From JBOFLG01 sp051657745 (GTDB taxonomy: Bacteria; Actinomycetota; Actinomycetes; Actinomycetales; Dermatophilaceae): DNA of 64,000 bases. Below are positions 36,501 to 44,194 of this stretch, piece by piece. A program made the translations under genes and the position numbers. The DNA lies in contig JBOFLG010000072.1 of assembly GCA_051657745.1 (NCBI GenBank), positions 9,965 to 73,964 of the forward strand. The letters run 5' to 3'. Position 1 is the stretch's first letter; each line of letters opens with the position of its first letter. The notes below the pieces were generated by a model. The model was not told the DNA's origin. It saw only the letters and a program-made list of their open reading frames with translations, and made no database searches.

Positions 36501-37084
36501 GTGAGGTCCTTGACCCGGGTGAGGTTGGCCTCCATCGTTTCCAGTTTGCGCAGCGCACGTTCCTTGCGGCGCCGATGTTTGAGCACGCCGGCAGCCTCCT
36601 CGATGAAGCCGCGGCGCTCCTCGGGACTGGCGCGGAGCACGGTATCGAGCTGCCCCTGGCCGACGATGACGTGCATCTCGCGGCCGAGGCCGGAGTCGGA
36701 CAACAGCTCCTGGACGTCGAGCAGCCGGCACCCGGTGCCGTTGATCGCATACTCGGAGCCGCCGCCGCGGAACATCGTGCGGGTGATCGTGACTTCCGAG
36801 TAGTCGATGGGCAGGGCACCGTCGGTGTTGTCGATGGTCAGGCTGACCTCGGCCCGGCCGAGCGGCGGGCGGCCGGCAGTACCGGCGAAGATGACGTCCT
36901 CCATCTTGCCGCCACGCAGGCTCTTCGCCCCCTGCTCGCCCATCACCCAGGCGAGCGCATCGACGACGTTGGACTTGCCGGACCCGTTCGGGCCGACGAC
37001 GCAGGTGATGCCCGGTTCGAGCCGCAATGTGGTGGCCGAAGCGAAGGACTTGAAGCCCTTGAGGGTCAGCGTCTTGAGGTACAT
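33515..37084 (-). CDS. smc: chromosome segregation/condensin protein SMC
   Basis: SMC organises and separates sister chromosomes with ScpA/ScpB. The 1189-residue protein has the N-terminal ATPase half with Walker A GPNGSGKSNVVDAL, long coiled coils (about 170-500 and 660-1000) rich in Arg/Glu/Ala, a Gly-rich hinge at about 505-650 (GVIGRVAALLAVEPGYEVSVAAALG; GDVFGPGFARGGS), and the C-terminal half with the signature LLSGGERSLVAVALLVAIF and Walker B PFYIMDEVEAALDD. Full length for the family. The downstream end overlaps the convergent signal peptidase gene. Confidence 0.97.
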   Translation of the reverse strand: MYLKTLTLKGFKSFASATTLRLEPGITCVVGPNGSGKSNVVDALAWVMGEQGAKSLRGGKMEDVIFAGTAGRPPLGRAEVSLTIDNTDGALPIDYSEVTITRTMFRGGGSEYAINGTGCRLLDVQELLSDSGLGREMHVIVGQGQLDTVLRASPEERRGFIEEAAGVLKHRRRKERALRKLETMEANLTRVKDLTGEIRRQLGPLGRQAEAARRAAVIQAEARDARLRLLADELVRLTGELEQEVADETALVERRRSVEDAVAEVRGRLTEVEHRTAEAAPELTRAQERFVRLLSLRDRLVSTRSVAAERMRLLGEDEQHETTAGRDPDELRQQAAQARTEEAVLLAEVTAATTELADAVTEREAAESSLTAEQGRLSRVARAAADQREGQARLAGQVAARRSRIEAGEAEIGRLEGLVAAARHRAAAAEAEFTGLEGSVAVDEEGEEGLDTVFEAASGAAAVAEAEVERLLGTERNAERDRASASARLEALELSLRRRDGAATLLAAADPAHGVIGRVAALLAVEPGYEVSVAAALGQASEALAVPAIGQAAAALESLRADDGGRAMLLVGDTAHPVDPTGWPDLGGDGRWAREVVQAPDVVRAAVDQMLERVAFVTTASHAAAVVARYPGTTAVTADGDVFGPGFARGGSRDAQSLIEVEVAAHDARAEVDDAAARAERTRFALADARAQAAAAARDLEQALEALHESDARMAAVAERLGHLGAAVRTASAEADRTEQAVVDARAALEADRAECAALVARCEAAQAAPESIEEPSTDERDRLELAASRARTAETELRLTLRTREERARALAGRAESLEAAARGEIAARERLRERRERRRREAAIAGAVHAAAGWTVSRVEGSVARATAARDTAESERADRDRLAAGLRDQLGRAQDELRELTDTAHRDEMARARQVARIEQLNAKAIEELGIEPEVLAEEYGPHRDVPRVAGPDDDDGALPQAVPYVRGEQEKRLRRAERGLQALGRVNPLALEEYAALEERHTFLATQLDDLTRSKRDVLDIIREVDERVEQVFREAFYDTKEQFERVFERLFPGGDGRLVLTDPDDMLSTGIEVEARPPGKKVKRLSLLSGGERSLVAVALLVAIFKARPSPFYIMDEVEAALDDTNLGRLITLFEELRDSSQLVVITHQKRTMEVGDALYGVSMRGDGVTTVVSQRIRDVAASA

Positions 37085-37297
37085 GCGGCGGGAGCCGTCT
37101 CTTTCGTCGGGTGGGCCCGGTCCGGCTGCGGCGCCCGGGCCGGGATGGGGCGAGTCCGGGTCGCGGGCGATGCTACCCGCGGCGCCGTACTGGACCGGGA
37201 GATCCGAGCGACGCGATGCTGGCGGTACCTCCGGCGCGGGCGCGGCGCGGCACGCCCGAAGGCCAGGGCATCGACCCGCCAGCCCGGCAGTCGGCGC

Positions 37298-37624
37298 TCA
37301 GCCACCACCCGCCAGCGCCACGTGATGGCGGATGACCTCGGCGACGACGAACCCGAGGAACTTCTCGGCGAACTGGGGGTCCAGGCCTGAGTCAGCAGCG
37401 AGGGCGCGTAGCCGGGTGATCTGGTGCTCCTCGCGCTCCGGGTCGGCCGGCGGCATCCCCGCGCTGGCCTTGATCCGGCCCACCTGCTGGGTGGCCTTAA
37501 ACCGCTCCGCCAGCAGGTGCACCAAGGCGGCATCGATGTTGTCAATGCTCGCGCGCAACCGGGCGAGATCCGGGGGAAGCGGCGCACCGTCCCGATCCGG
37601 CGTGGAGGCGAGGTCGCTCGTCAT
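37298..37624 (-). CDS. chorismate mutase, AroQ type
   Basis: Chorismate mutase makes prephenate on the way to Phe and Tyr. The 108-residue helical protein shows the AroQ pattern: LARLRASIDNIDAALVHLLAERFKATQQVGRIKASAGMPPADPEREEHQITRLRALA. The Arg in helix 1, the Lys of RIKA and Arg/Glu of the DPEREEHQI segment fit the active site. The ATG at 37624 opens it. It lies 213 bases before smc on the same strand. It may work as a stand-alone enzyme or need an activator such as DAHP synthase. Confidence 0.9.
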   Translation of the reverse strand: MTSDLASTPDRDGAPLPPDLARLRASIDNIDAALVHLLAERFKATQQVGRIKASAGMPPADPEREEHQITRLRALAADSGLDPQFAEKFLGFVVAEVIRHHVALAGGG

Positions 37625-37777
37625 CCGGCCATGGTAGGAACGCGGCGACGCAGCGCGCCGGTCCCGTCCATTCTCCGGTCCCTGCACCCTCACTGTGGTG
37701 ACTCAGATCCAGCCGACTCCCCGATCTGGCCGAGCGACCTGCGGACCCGGGCCGACCACGTCGCGGGGACGCACCGC

Positions 37778-38128
37778 TCAGCGCTCGACGAACCCGGCCG
37801 CCCCGCGCGGGGCGGAGAACCACGGGGCCGATACCGACCCGACCACACCCGGACGCCCGCGACGCGACGGCTCCTCGGCGAGCATCGCGACCACACTCCG
37901 CACGTCATCCGCAGCACCCTCGGCGACCACCTCGACCCGCCCATCGAGAGTGTTCCGGGCATGTCCAGCAAGGCCACGTTCTCGTGCGCGGGAACAGACC
38001 CACCAGCGGAACCCGACACCCTGCACTCGGCCGCGGACAAACACGGTGACCCGCACCGGCCCGCGCCCGTCACCCGGCTGGACCGAGGTGGACCCGACCG
38101 ACTCGGATGGCACTGCTGAACTCACCAC
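37778..38128 (-). CDS. acyP: acylphosphatase
   Basis: Acylphosphatase hydrolyses acyl phosphates such as acetyl phosphate. The core VFVRGRVQGVGFRWWV supplies the phosphate-binding loop and catalytic Arg, and GHARNTLDGRVEVVAEG supplies the catalytic Asn. Several GTG codons could start it; the one at 38128 gives 116 residues, while a GTG at 38056 (VRVTVFVRG) gives 92, closer to the usual family length, with no strong ribosome-binding site for either. The linkage with smc is conserved in actinobacteria. Confidence 0.85.
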   Translation of the reverse strand: MVSSAVPSESVGSTSVQPGDGRGPVRVTVFVRGRVQGVGFRWWVCSRARERGLAGHARNTLDGRVEVVAEGAADDVRSVVAMLAEEPSRRGRPGVVGSVSAPWFSAPRGAAGFVER

Positions 38129-38194
38129 GCCACGGTACGGCGCCGAGGGCGCGCCTGACGCGCGACGACGGCAGGTTTCTCTACGGTAGGGCCC

Positions 38195-40162
38195 ATGGTG
38201 CTGGTGACCCGTGACGAGCCGGTCGCGGCCTCGCCGCAGGACACCACGCTCCTCCCGGCACGGCACCTCGAGCCCGCCAACGACCCGGGCGCCGCCGCAC
38301 CCAGGCTGCCCGGGCTCGACGGCCTGCGGGCGCTGGCCGTCACCGCCGTCGTGGTTTTCCATCTGGAGCCACGCTGGCTCCCCGGCGGCTTTCTCGGGGT
38401 CGACGTGTTCTTCGTGGTGTCGGGCTTTCTCGTCACCACCACCCTGATGCGGGAGCATGCCAGTACCGGCACGGTGCGCCTGCGCCGGTTCTGGGCCCGG
38501 CGAGCCCGACGGCTGCTTCCTGCCCTCCTGGTGTGCGTACCGTGCTCAGTCCTGCTGGCTCGGTTGTCCGAACCGGACCTGCTCGTCGACGTCGAACGCC
38601 AGGTGTGGGGCGCGGTCACCTTCACCTCGAACTGGCTGGAGATCGCCGCTGGTGCCGACTACTTCGCCGCCACTAGCCCGGCCCTGTTCGCCCACCTGTG
38701 GTCGCTTGCCGTCGAGGAGCAGTTCTACCTCGCCTGGCCCATCGTCCTCCTCCTCCTGCTCCGACTGGTGCGCCGGCCGCTCTCCCGAGCCGGCGTGGTG
38801 ACCGCTGTTGCGATGGCCTCGGCACTGCTCATGGCAGTGCGGCTCGACCCGGACGCCCCCACCCGCGTCTACTACGGCACCGACACTCACCTCGCCGGGC
38901 TGATGCTCGGGGCTGGCGTGGCGTTCGCGCTGGCCGACCCGCTGTGGGCCGGCACCCATCGGGCGTGGTGGGCGCGACACCGGCGCGCGGTCACCGTCAT
39001 CGGCCTCGTGGTCCTTGCGGCGCTCGCCGCGAGCGCCGACGACCGCGGCGCGGTGGCGTTCCGCGGCGGCATCCTGCTGGCATCGGCCGCCACCGCGGTC
39101 CTGCTCGTGGTGGTGCTCGAGCACCCTGGACGGCTGCGCGCCGCGCTCGAGTGGCGGCCGGCCCGGTGGGTCGGCGAACGGAGCTACGGCATCTACCTCT
39201 GGCACTGGCCCGTGGTGCTGGTGGTGGGCCAGGATCTCCCCACACCACCCGGCAGCGCCGCATATCTCCTCACCCGCATCTGGGCGGTCGCGATCACCCT
39301 CGCCGCCGCTGACCTGTCCTACCGGTTCGTCGAGTGTCCCGTGCGTCGGTACGGCTTCGTCGATGCCGCGGCCCGTCTGGCGCATCGGCTGCGCACACTC
39401 GGCATCACCGGTGCCCGGGGGGTGGTTGCCACCGTGCTCCTCCTTGCGCTCGGCGTCGTGGCGGTCGTGGTGACGGCGCCCGACCGCAGTTCCACCGAAG
39501 TCCTCATCAGCGCCAACGAGGCCCGGCTCATCGCGACCTCGGACCCGGTGGAACCGTCGAGTGCCGGCCTGCCAGTCGGCGGTGGTGGCGGCGGCGAGGC
39601 GCCGGCGAGTTCCCGCCCCGCCGTGCCTGACTGGTCCATGCCGACCGGAGCCGAGATCGACGCCATCGGCGACTCAATGCTGGTGACGTCGAGCCAGGCG
39701 ATGGAGCACTGGATGCCCGGGATCCGGATGGACGGCCGCACCTACCGGCGCTGGTCCGAGGCGCCGACTCAGGTGACCGCTCGGGGCGCTGGGCTGCGCC
39801 GAGCGGTGGTGCTCATGCTCGGCACCAACCACGGGACCGACGACGCCGCGATCCGACGCGCCCTCGACACCATCGGTCCCGACCGGATGGTGGTCGTCGT
39901 CACCGCCCACGGCGGGTGGTCCCGGGCGCCGCAGGATGACGCTGCGCTGCGCACCGTCATCCACGGCATCCCGAATGTCGCCGTAGCGGACTGGGCGGCC
40001 GCAGTCTCGCGAAGTGACGGCGATGTGCTGCAGCCCGACGGCGTTCATCCCAGCAATGCAGGAGCGCACCTGATGGCGAGCACGGTGCGCCAGGCGTTTG
40101 CCGACCTCTCGACGCGCCGCACCGGTGCGCAGGTACGACTCCCCGCGGTCAGCGCGCCGTGA
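38195..40162 (+). CDS. acyltransferase-3/SGNH protein (OatA-like O-acetyltransferase)
   Basis: This 655-residue membrane protein has an acyltransferase-3 domain of about ten helices ([65 protein letters not shown]) and, after a Gly/Ser linker near residue 465, an extracytoplasmic SGNH esterase-like domain with [19 protein letters not shown] and [11 protein letters not shown]. This two-part build is that of OatA, which O-acetylates peptidoglycan and gives lysozyme resistance; other cell-wall glycans are possible. It is divergent from acyP and ends 14 bases inside the convergent mutM gene. Confidence 0.9.
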   Translation: MVLVTRDEPVAASPQDTTLLPARHLEPANDPGAAAPRLPGLDGLRALAVTAVVVFHLEPRWLPGGFLGVDVFFVVSGFLVTTTLMREHASTGTVRLRRFWARRARRLLPALLVCVPCSVLLARLSEPDLLVDVERQVWGAVTFTSNWLEIAAGADYFAATSPALFAHLWSLAVEEQFYLAWPIVLLLLLRLVRRPLSRAGVVTAVAMASALLMAVRLDPDAPTRVYYGTDTHLAGLMLGAGVAFALADPLWAGTHRAWWARHRRAVTVIGLVVLAALAASADDRGAVAFRGGILLASAATAVLLVVVLEHPGRLRAALEWRPARWVGERSYGIYLWHWPVVLVVGQDLPTPPGSAAYLLTRIWAVAITLAAADLSYRFVECPVRRYGFVDAAARLAHRLRTLGITGARGVVATVLLLALGVVAVVVTAPDRSSTEVLISANEARLIATSDPVEPSSAGLPVGGGGGGEAPASSRPAVPDWSMPTGAEIDAIGDSMLVTSSQAMEHWMPGIRMDGRTYRRWSEAPTQVTARGAGLRRAVVLMLGTNHGTDDAAIRRALDTIGPDRMVVVVTAHGGWSRAPQDDAALRTVIHGIPNVAVADWAAAVSRSDGDVLQPDGVHPSNAGAHLMASTVRQAFADLSTRRTGAQVRLPAVSAP

Positions 40163-41042
40163 CCGACCGGACCGGGCCGACGAGCGACCCGCGGCGCGTC
40201 CGCGGGCGTGGCTGGCAGCGCGGACACGAGTACGACGAACGGTTCATGAACGCCTCGCGGCGAATCGGCACTCCGCACCGCTGGCATGGCCGACCGGCCT
40301 GACCGTACGCGGCAAGCGACCGGTCGAAGTAGCCAGATGCGCCGTTGACGTTGACGTAGAGCGCATCGAAGCTGGTACCGCCCTGAGCCAGCGCCTCGCG
40401 CATCACGTCACCGGCATGGTCGAGGATGACGCCCAGCTGCGGCCGGCTGAGCCGGCTGGCTGGCCGTTCGCCATGGACCCGCGCCCTCCACAGTGCCTCG
40501 TCGGCATAGATATTGCCAATCCCCGAGGCCACGGTCTGGTCCAGCAGCACCCGCTTGACGGCGCTGTCCCGCATCCACATTCGCTGAACCACGGCGGCCC
40601 GGGCGAACGCCGGCTCCAGCAGGTCCGGGGCGATGTGGGCGATCGCCTCCGGGATGCCGTCCGGTGCCAAGTCAGTGAGCGCGAGCCCGCCGAAGGTGCG
40701 CTGATCGACAAACCGAAGTTCGGACCCACCGTCGACGAACCGGAACCGGGCATGCAGGTGTCGTGGCTCTGGAGAGCCTGGGTCGGCAACGAGCAACTGG
40801 CCGCTCATCCCCAGGTGCAGGAGGAGGCCGAGCGACTCGCCGAGGTCGAACCACAGGTACTTACCCCGCCGACAGGCCGCGCTGACCCGGCGGCCCGTCA
40901 TCCGCTGCCGGAGGTCCTCGGGCCCGGCGAGGTGCCGACGGGCGACGCGCGCCCCACGCAACTCGATCTCGGCGATCACCCGGCCGCTGACGTGAGTCTC
41001 GAGGCCGCGGCGCACCACCTCGACCTCGGGCAGTTCAGGCAC
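40149..41042 (-). CDS. mutM: formamidopyrimidine-DNA glycosylase
   Basis: MutM removes 8-oxoguanine and ring-opened purines. The GTG at 41042 gives [14 protein letters not shown] right after the start, so the catalytic Pro2 and Glu3 fall in place. The H2TH region ([26 protein letters not shown]), Lys of KYLWFDLG and the C-terminal zinc finger (C-x2-C ... C-x2-C in [11 protein letters not shown] and YSCPRCQ) are present. It begins inside the end of rnc (8-base overlap), so the two are coupled, and ends overlapping the convergent acyltransferase gene. Confidence 0.96.
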   Translation of the reverse strand: MPELPEVEVVRRGLETHVSGRVIAEIELRGARVARRHLAGPEDLRQRMTGRRVSAACRRGKYLWFDLGESLGLLLHLGMSGQLLVADPGSPEPRHLHARFRFVDGGSELRFVDQRTFGGLALTDLAPDGIPEAIAHIAPDLLEPAFARAAVVQRMWMRDSAVKRVLLDQTVASGIGNIYADEALWRARVHGERPASRLSRPQLGVILDHAGDVMREALAQGGTSFDALYVNVNGASGYFDRSLAAYGQAGRPCQRCGVPIRREAFMNRSSYSCPRCQPRPRTRRGSLVGPVRSVTAR

Positions 41043-41871
41043 GACGGCTGTGGTTCTCCGCGTCGACCGCCGATGGGATGGCCGAGCTCTGATCCGTCGT
41101 CGCTGACCCGCCATCCGAGCGGGCCAGGACTCCACCTTCGTGGGCGTGGTTCAGTGCGGTCCAGGCGAGGGCGGCGGCCTCCTGTTCGGCCACCTTCTTG
41201 GTCCGGCCCGCACCGCGGCCCAGCACGTCACCCCCCACCACGACATGCGCCTCGAACCACTTGGCGTGCTCCGGGCCGTCCTCGGACACCGAGTACTCAG
41301 GACCGCCGAGGCCGTGACGTGCCGCGATCTCCTGGAGGCTGGTCTTCCAGTCGAGGCCGGCGCCCAGGGTGGCGGACTGCGCAAGCAGCGGGTCGACCAG
41401 ATGATGCACGAGTACTGCGGCAGCATCGATGTCCACGGCGGAGTAGACCGCCCCGATCACAGCTTCGACGGTGTCGGCGAGGATGGAGTCTTTGTCACGG
41501 CCACCGGTGCTCTCCTCACCGCGACCAAGAAACAGATAGTCGCCAAGGCCGAGGGTACGGCCGACATCGGCGAGGGCACGCATATTGACCACCGCGGCAC
41601 GGAGCTTCGCCAGTTGGCCCTCACTGGTCTCGGGGTGGGTCTCGTACAACGTCGTCGTGACCACGAGCCCCAGCACCGAGTCCCCGAGGAACTCCAACCG
41701 CTCGTTGTGCGGGATGCCACCAGCCTCGTACGCGTAGGACCGGTGGGTCAGGGCGCGCCGCAGCAGCGCCGGGTCGACGCCAGCACCGATGACTCCCTCG
41801 AGATGGGAACGGAGCTCGTCGACCCGGCGCGGCGGCGCGAGCTCCTCGAGAGCAGCTTGCCCCTTCGCCAC
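41035..41871 (-). CDS. rnc: ribonuclease III
   Basis: RNase III cuts double-stranded RNA, including rRNA precursors. The 278-residue protein has the signature [17 protein letters not shown] with the catalytic acidic residues, [11 protein letters not shown] with the second set, and a dsRBD ([22 protein letters not shown] ... [20 protein letters not shown]). A 40-residue tail after the dsRBD is not conserved. It lies 8 bases after rpmF. The actinobacterial order coaD-DUF177-rpmF-rnc-mutM is kept. Confidence 0.96.
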   Translation of the reverse strand: MAKGQAALEELAPPRRVDELRSHLEGVIGAGVDPALLRRALTHRSYAYEAGGIPHNERLEFLGDSVLGLVVTTTLYETHPETSEGQLAKLRAAVVNMRALADVGRTLGLGDYLFLGRGEESTGGRDKDSILADTVEAVIGAVYSAVDIDAAAVLVHHLVDPLLAQSATLGAGLDWKTSLQEIAARHGLGGPEYSVSEDGPEHAKWFEAHVVVGGDVLGRGAGRTKKVAEQEAAALAWTALNHAHEGGVLARSDGGSATTDQSSAIPSAVDAENHSRRA

Positions 41872-41879
41872 GACCCGGC

Positions 41880-42074
41880 TCAGACCTGGTGGTCGGTGCG
41901 CTCGGCAGCGCCGTAGTGGCGCCCCTTATAGGTGCCGCATGATGGACACGCCCGATGCTGCTGGGTCGGTGCCTTGCACTGCGGGCACGTCGTGGTGGCG
42001 ACCACGGTCGCCTTCCAGTTGGCGCGGCGCGAGCGGGTGTTGCTGCGCGACATCTTCCGCTTGGGGACGGCCAC
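41880..42074 (-). CDS. rpmF: 50S ribosomal protein L32
   Basis: This 64-residue protein starts [22 protein letters not shown] and carries a zinc-binding Cys set (TTCPQCKAP and [11 protein letters not shown]), so it is the Cys-containing form of L32. One base separates it from the DUF177 stop, so translation is coupled. Confidence 0.97.
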   Translation of the reverse strand: MAVPKRKMSRSNTRSRRANWKATVVATTTCPQCKAPTQQHRACPSCGTYKGRHYGAAERTDHQV

Positions 42075-42075
42075 G

Positions 42076-42660
42076 TCAGGTCCTCTTCTCTATCTCGGTG
42101 ACGGCGGACGACGACTCGGCGATCGCCGAGAGTGCCGCCCACCTGGGGTCAATCACATCGTGCTGGTGCTCCGGTTCCTCGGCGAGCGGAACTCCGCACT
42201 CCGAGCACAGCCCAGGGCAGTCGGGCCGGCACACCGGCTGGAACGGCAGTGCGGGCACCACCGTGTCACGCAGCACCGGGTCGAGGTCGATGAGACCGTC
42301 CTTGACCCGATGCTCCTCGGCTGCGGCGTCATCCCCCACCTCGCGGTGGTGAACGTGCCGGTCGGCATACACGAACAACTCCTGAAACCCGCCGTCGACA
42401 TCGACGGTGATCGGGGCCAGGCACCGCACGCAGGCGCCGGATGCCGTACCGCGTGCCGAACCGCTGACCAGGACGCCCTCGAGCACCGACTCCATCCGGA
42501 TGTCGAGTTCCAGAACGGACCCGTGCTCGACGCGGATGACGTCAGTGCCGAGATCGCTCGGCGCCCCGGCCTCCCGGGTCATCTCATGCATCGCCCCAGC
42601 CCGGCGTCCGACGAGTCTGGTGTCGAGGACGAGTGGGGACCGGGGGTCAAGTCGAGTCAT
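42076..42660 (-). CDS. DUF177 (YceD) family protein
   Basis: This 194-residue acidic protein belongs to the YceD/DUF177 family, nearly always encoded before rpmF and thought to act in 23S rRNA or ribosome assembly. The family Cys pairs are present: GACVRCLAP and PVCRPDCPGLCSECGVPL. The ATG at 42660 (MTRLDPRSPLVLDTR) is preferred; the frame stays open upstream but without conservation. The gap to coaD is 139 bases. Confidence 0.93.
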   Translation of the reverse strand: MTRLDPRSPLVLDTRLVGRRAGAMHEMTREAGAPSDLGTDVIRVEHGSVLELDIRMESVLEGVLVSGSARGTASGACVRCLAPITVDVDGGFQELFVYADRHVHHREVGDDAAAEEHRVKDGLIDLDPVLRDTVVPALPFQPVCRPDCPGLCSECGVPLAEEPEHQHDVIDPRWAALSAIAESSSAVTEIEKRT

Positions 42661-42799
42661 GGCCTTGGTAAGTCGTGGTGGTTTGGCGCGCCGCACAGAC
42701 GCAGACCGAAGCGCAAGGGTACCGGCCACAGGCCACCTGCCCAAAACTAGAGGACTGAGCGCCCACCCGGCCGGGCCGACGCCCCCGACCACTCCATGG

Positions 42800-43306
42800 T
42801 CACGATCCGCGGTTCCGGTGCGCGAGGAGAGCGTCGCGCACCTCGTCGGGAACGAGGCCGGTGACGTCACCGCCATACCGGACGACCTCCTTGACCAACG
42901 AACTGGACACATGCTCGTAGCGCGGGTCACCAGGGAGGAAGATCGTCTCGACGCCGGCGAGATGGCGGTTCATCAGAGCCATCGGGAGTTCGTAGGCGAA
43001 GTCGGTCCCCCCACGCAGTCCCTTGACGACCACTGCCGCTGAGACGTCACGGCACACGTCGACCAGCAGCCGGTCGCCGAATGCCTGCACCCTGACCCGA
43101 TCAGCCAGGCCAACCGCAGCGACGGCACGGTCGACGAATCCGACGCGCTCCGCGACGGAAAAGTGACCAGCCTTGCCCGGGTTATGCAGCAGGGCCACCA
43201 CGACCTCGTCGTAGAGCCCCGCGGCTCGGACGAGCACGTCGAGATGCCCGTTGGTCACGGGGTCGTACGAGCCGGGACACACAGCCCGGCGAGCGGAGTC
43301 GACCAT
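42800..43306 (-). CDS. coaD: phosphopantetheine adenylyltransferase
   Basis: CoaD joins 4'-phosphopantetheine with ATP in coenzyme A synthesis. The 168-residue protein has the nucleotidyltransferase motif CPGSYDPVTNGHLDVLVRA (the TxGH box), VKGLRGGTDFAYELPMALMN and the SSSLVKEVVRYGGDV block. The ATG at 43306 (MVDSARRAVCPGS) is the family start, although the frame stays open upstream through an 8-bp satellite that would add a Trp/Leu/Gly-rich stretch. Confidence 0.96.
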   Translation of the reverse strand: MVDSARRAVCPGSYDPVTNGHLDVLVRAAGLYDEVVVALLHNPGKAGHFSVAERVGFVDRAVAAVGLADRVRVQAFGDRLLVDVCRDVSAAVVVKGLRGGTDFAYELPMALMNRHLAGVETIFLPGDPRYEHVSSSLVKEVVRYGGDVTGLVPDEVRDALLAHRNRGS

Positions 43307-43343
43307 TGGCGACAACCTAGCAACGACCGACCCGGACACCCAC

Positions 43344-43562
43344 CCGCCAGCCCGCCGAGCCACCGAGCCACCGAACCCACCGAGCCAACCAACCCACCAA
43401 GCCACCAACCCACCAAGCCACCAACCCACCAAGCCACCAACCCACCAAGCCACCAACCCACCGAGCCACCGAGCCACCGAGCCACCGAGCCACCGAGCCA
43501 CCAACCCACCGAGCCACCGAGCCACCGAGCCAACCAACCCACCGAGCCGCCAACCCACCGAG
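43344..43562 (+). repeat. 8-bp tandem satellite (about 27 units) upstream of coaD
   Basis: Almost the whole 219 bases is made of octamers CCACCGAG, CCACCAAC and CCACCAAG, with three CCAACCAA variants and three units enlarged to 9 bp. Blocks alternate: 43402-43457 is strictly CCACCAAC/CCACCAAG alternation, 43458-43497 is CCACCGAG five times. One strand is thus almost free of T and the other of A. It fills most of the 294-base gap between rsmD and coaD. Confidence 0.95.
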
Positions 43563-43600
43563 CGTGGGCTGGTGGCGAGGCGTTGCGGCCGAACCGCGGT

Positions 43601-44167
43601 TCAGGCGATGCGCTCGGCGAACCAGACCGTGGTGTCGCCATACCGGCGCGGCCCACCACAGCGCGCGAGGCCAGCGGGCCAGGCCGGCTCGGGGGTGCGA
43701 CTGGACCGCTCCACCATGAGGAGCCCACCGGGGGTGAGCCAGCCGGCCCCGAGACGCCGCAGCACCGCCTCCAGCGCTGGCTCGGCAAGGTCGTACGGCG
43801 GGTCGGCGAACACCAGGTCGGCAGCGTCATCCGGCGTCGGCTGGGCCACCAGTACCGATGACACCGTGGCAGCGCGCACCAGCACCCTCGGCAGCTGCAG
43901 CGCCCGGACGTTCGCAGCGGCGACCGCAGCCGCCCGCTTGTCGCTCTCGACCAATACGACCGAGGCGGCACTCCGGCTGGCCGCCTCCAACCCGAGCGCC
44001 CCCGAACCGGCGTAGAGATCGAGCACCCGGGCGCCGCGCACGGCATCCTGCGCCTCCAATGCCGAGAACACGGCCTCCCGCACCCGGTCGCTCGTGGGTC
44101 GCGTGCCGGAACCACGGGGGGTACGCAGCACCCGGCCGCCGACCGTGCCTGCGATGATGCGCGTCAT
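43601..44167 (-). CDS. rsmD: 16S rRNA (guanine(966)-N2)-methyltransferase RsmD
   Basis: This 188-residue Rossmann-fold enzyme methylates G966 of 16S rRNA. MTRIIAGTVGGRVLRTPRGSGTRPTSDRVREAVFSAL, the SAM motif VLDLYAGSGALGLEA and the catalytic LVFADPPYDL are all present. The usual rsmD-coaD pairing is kept but separated by an 8-bp satellite. It lies 27 bases after recG. Confidence 0.95.
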   Translation of the reverse strand: MTRIIAGTVGGRVLRTPRGSGTRPTSDRVREAVFSALEAQDAVRGARVLDLYAGSGALGLEAASRSAASVVLVESDKRAAAVAAANVRALQLPRVLVRAATVSSVLVAQPTPDDAADLVFADPPYDLAEPALEAVLRRLGAGWLTPGGLLMVERSSRTPEPAWPAGLARCGGPRRYGDTTVWFAERIA

Positions 44168-44194
44168 CCCTACTCTCCCAACCGGTTTCGATGG

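Noticed and set aside
43317..43558. Trp/Leu/Gly-rich open frame across the octamer satellite
   Set aside because: It is only the translation of an 8-bp repeat and is open in several frames; it has no ribosome-binding site and coaD has its own family start downstream.
43344..43562. Possible CRISPR array
   Set aside because: Units are contiguous 8-mers without unique spacers, and no cas gene is near.
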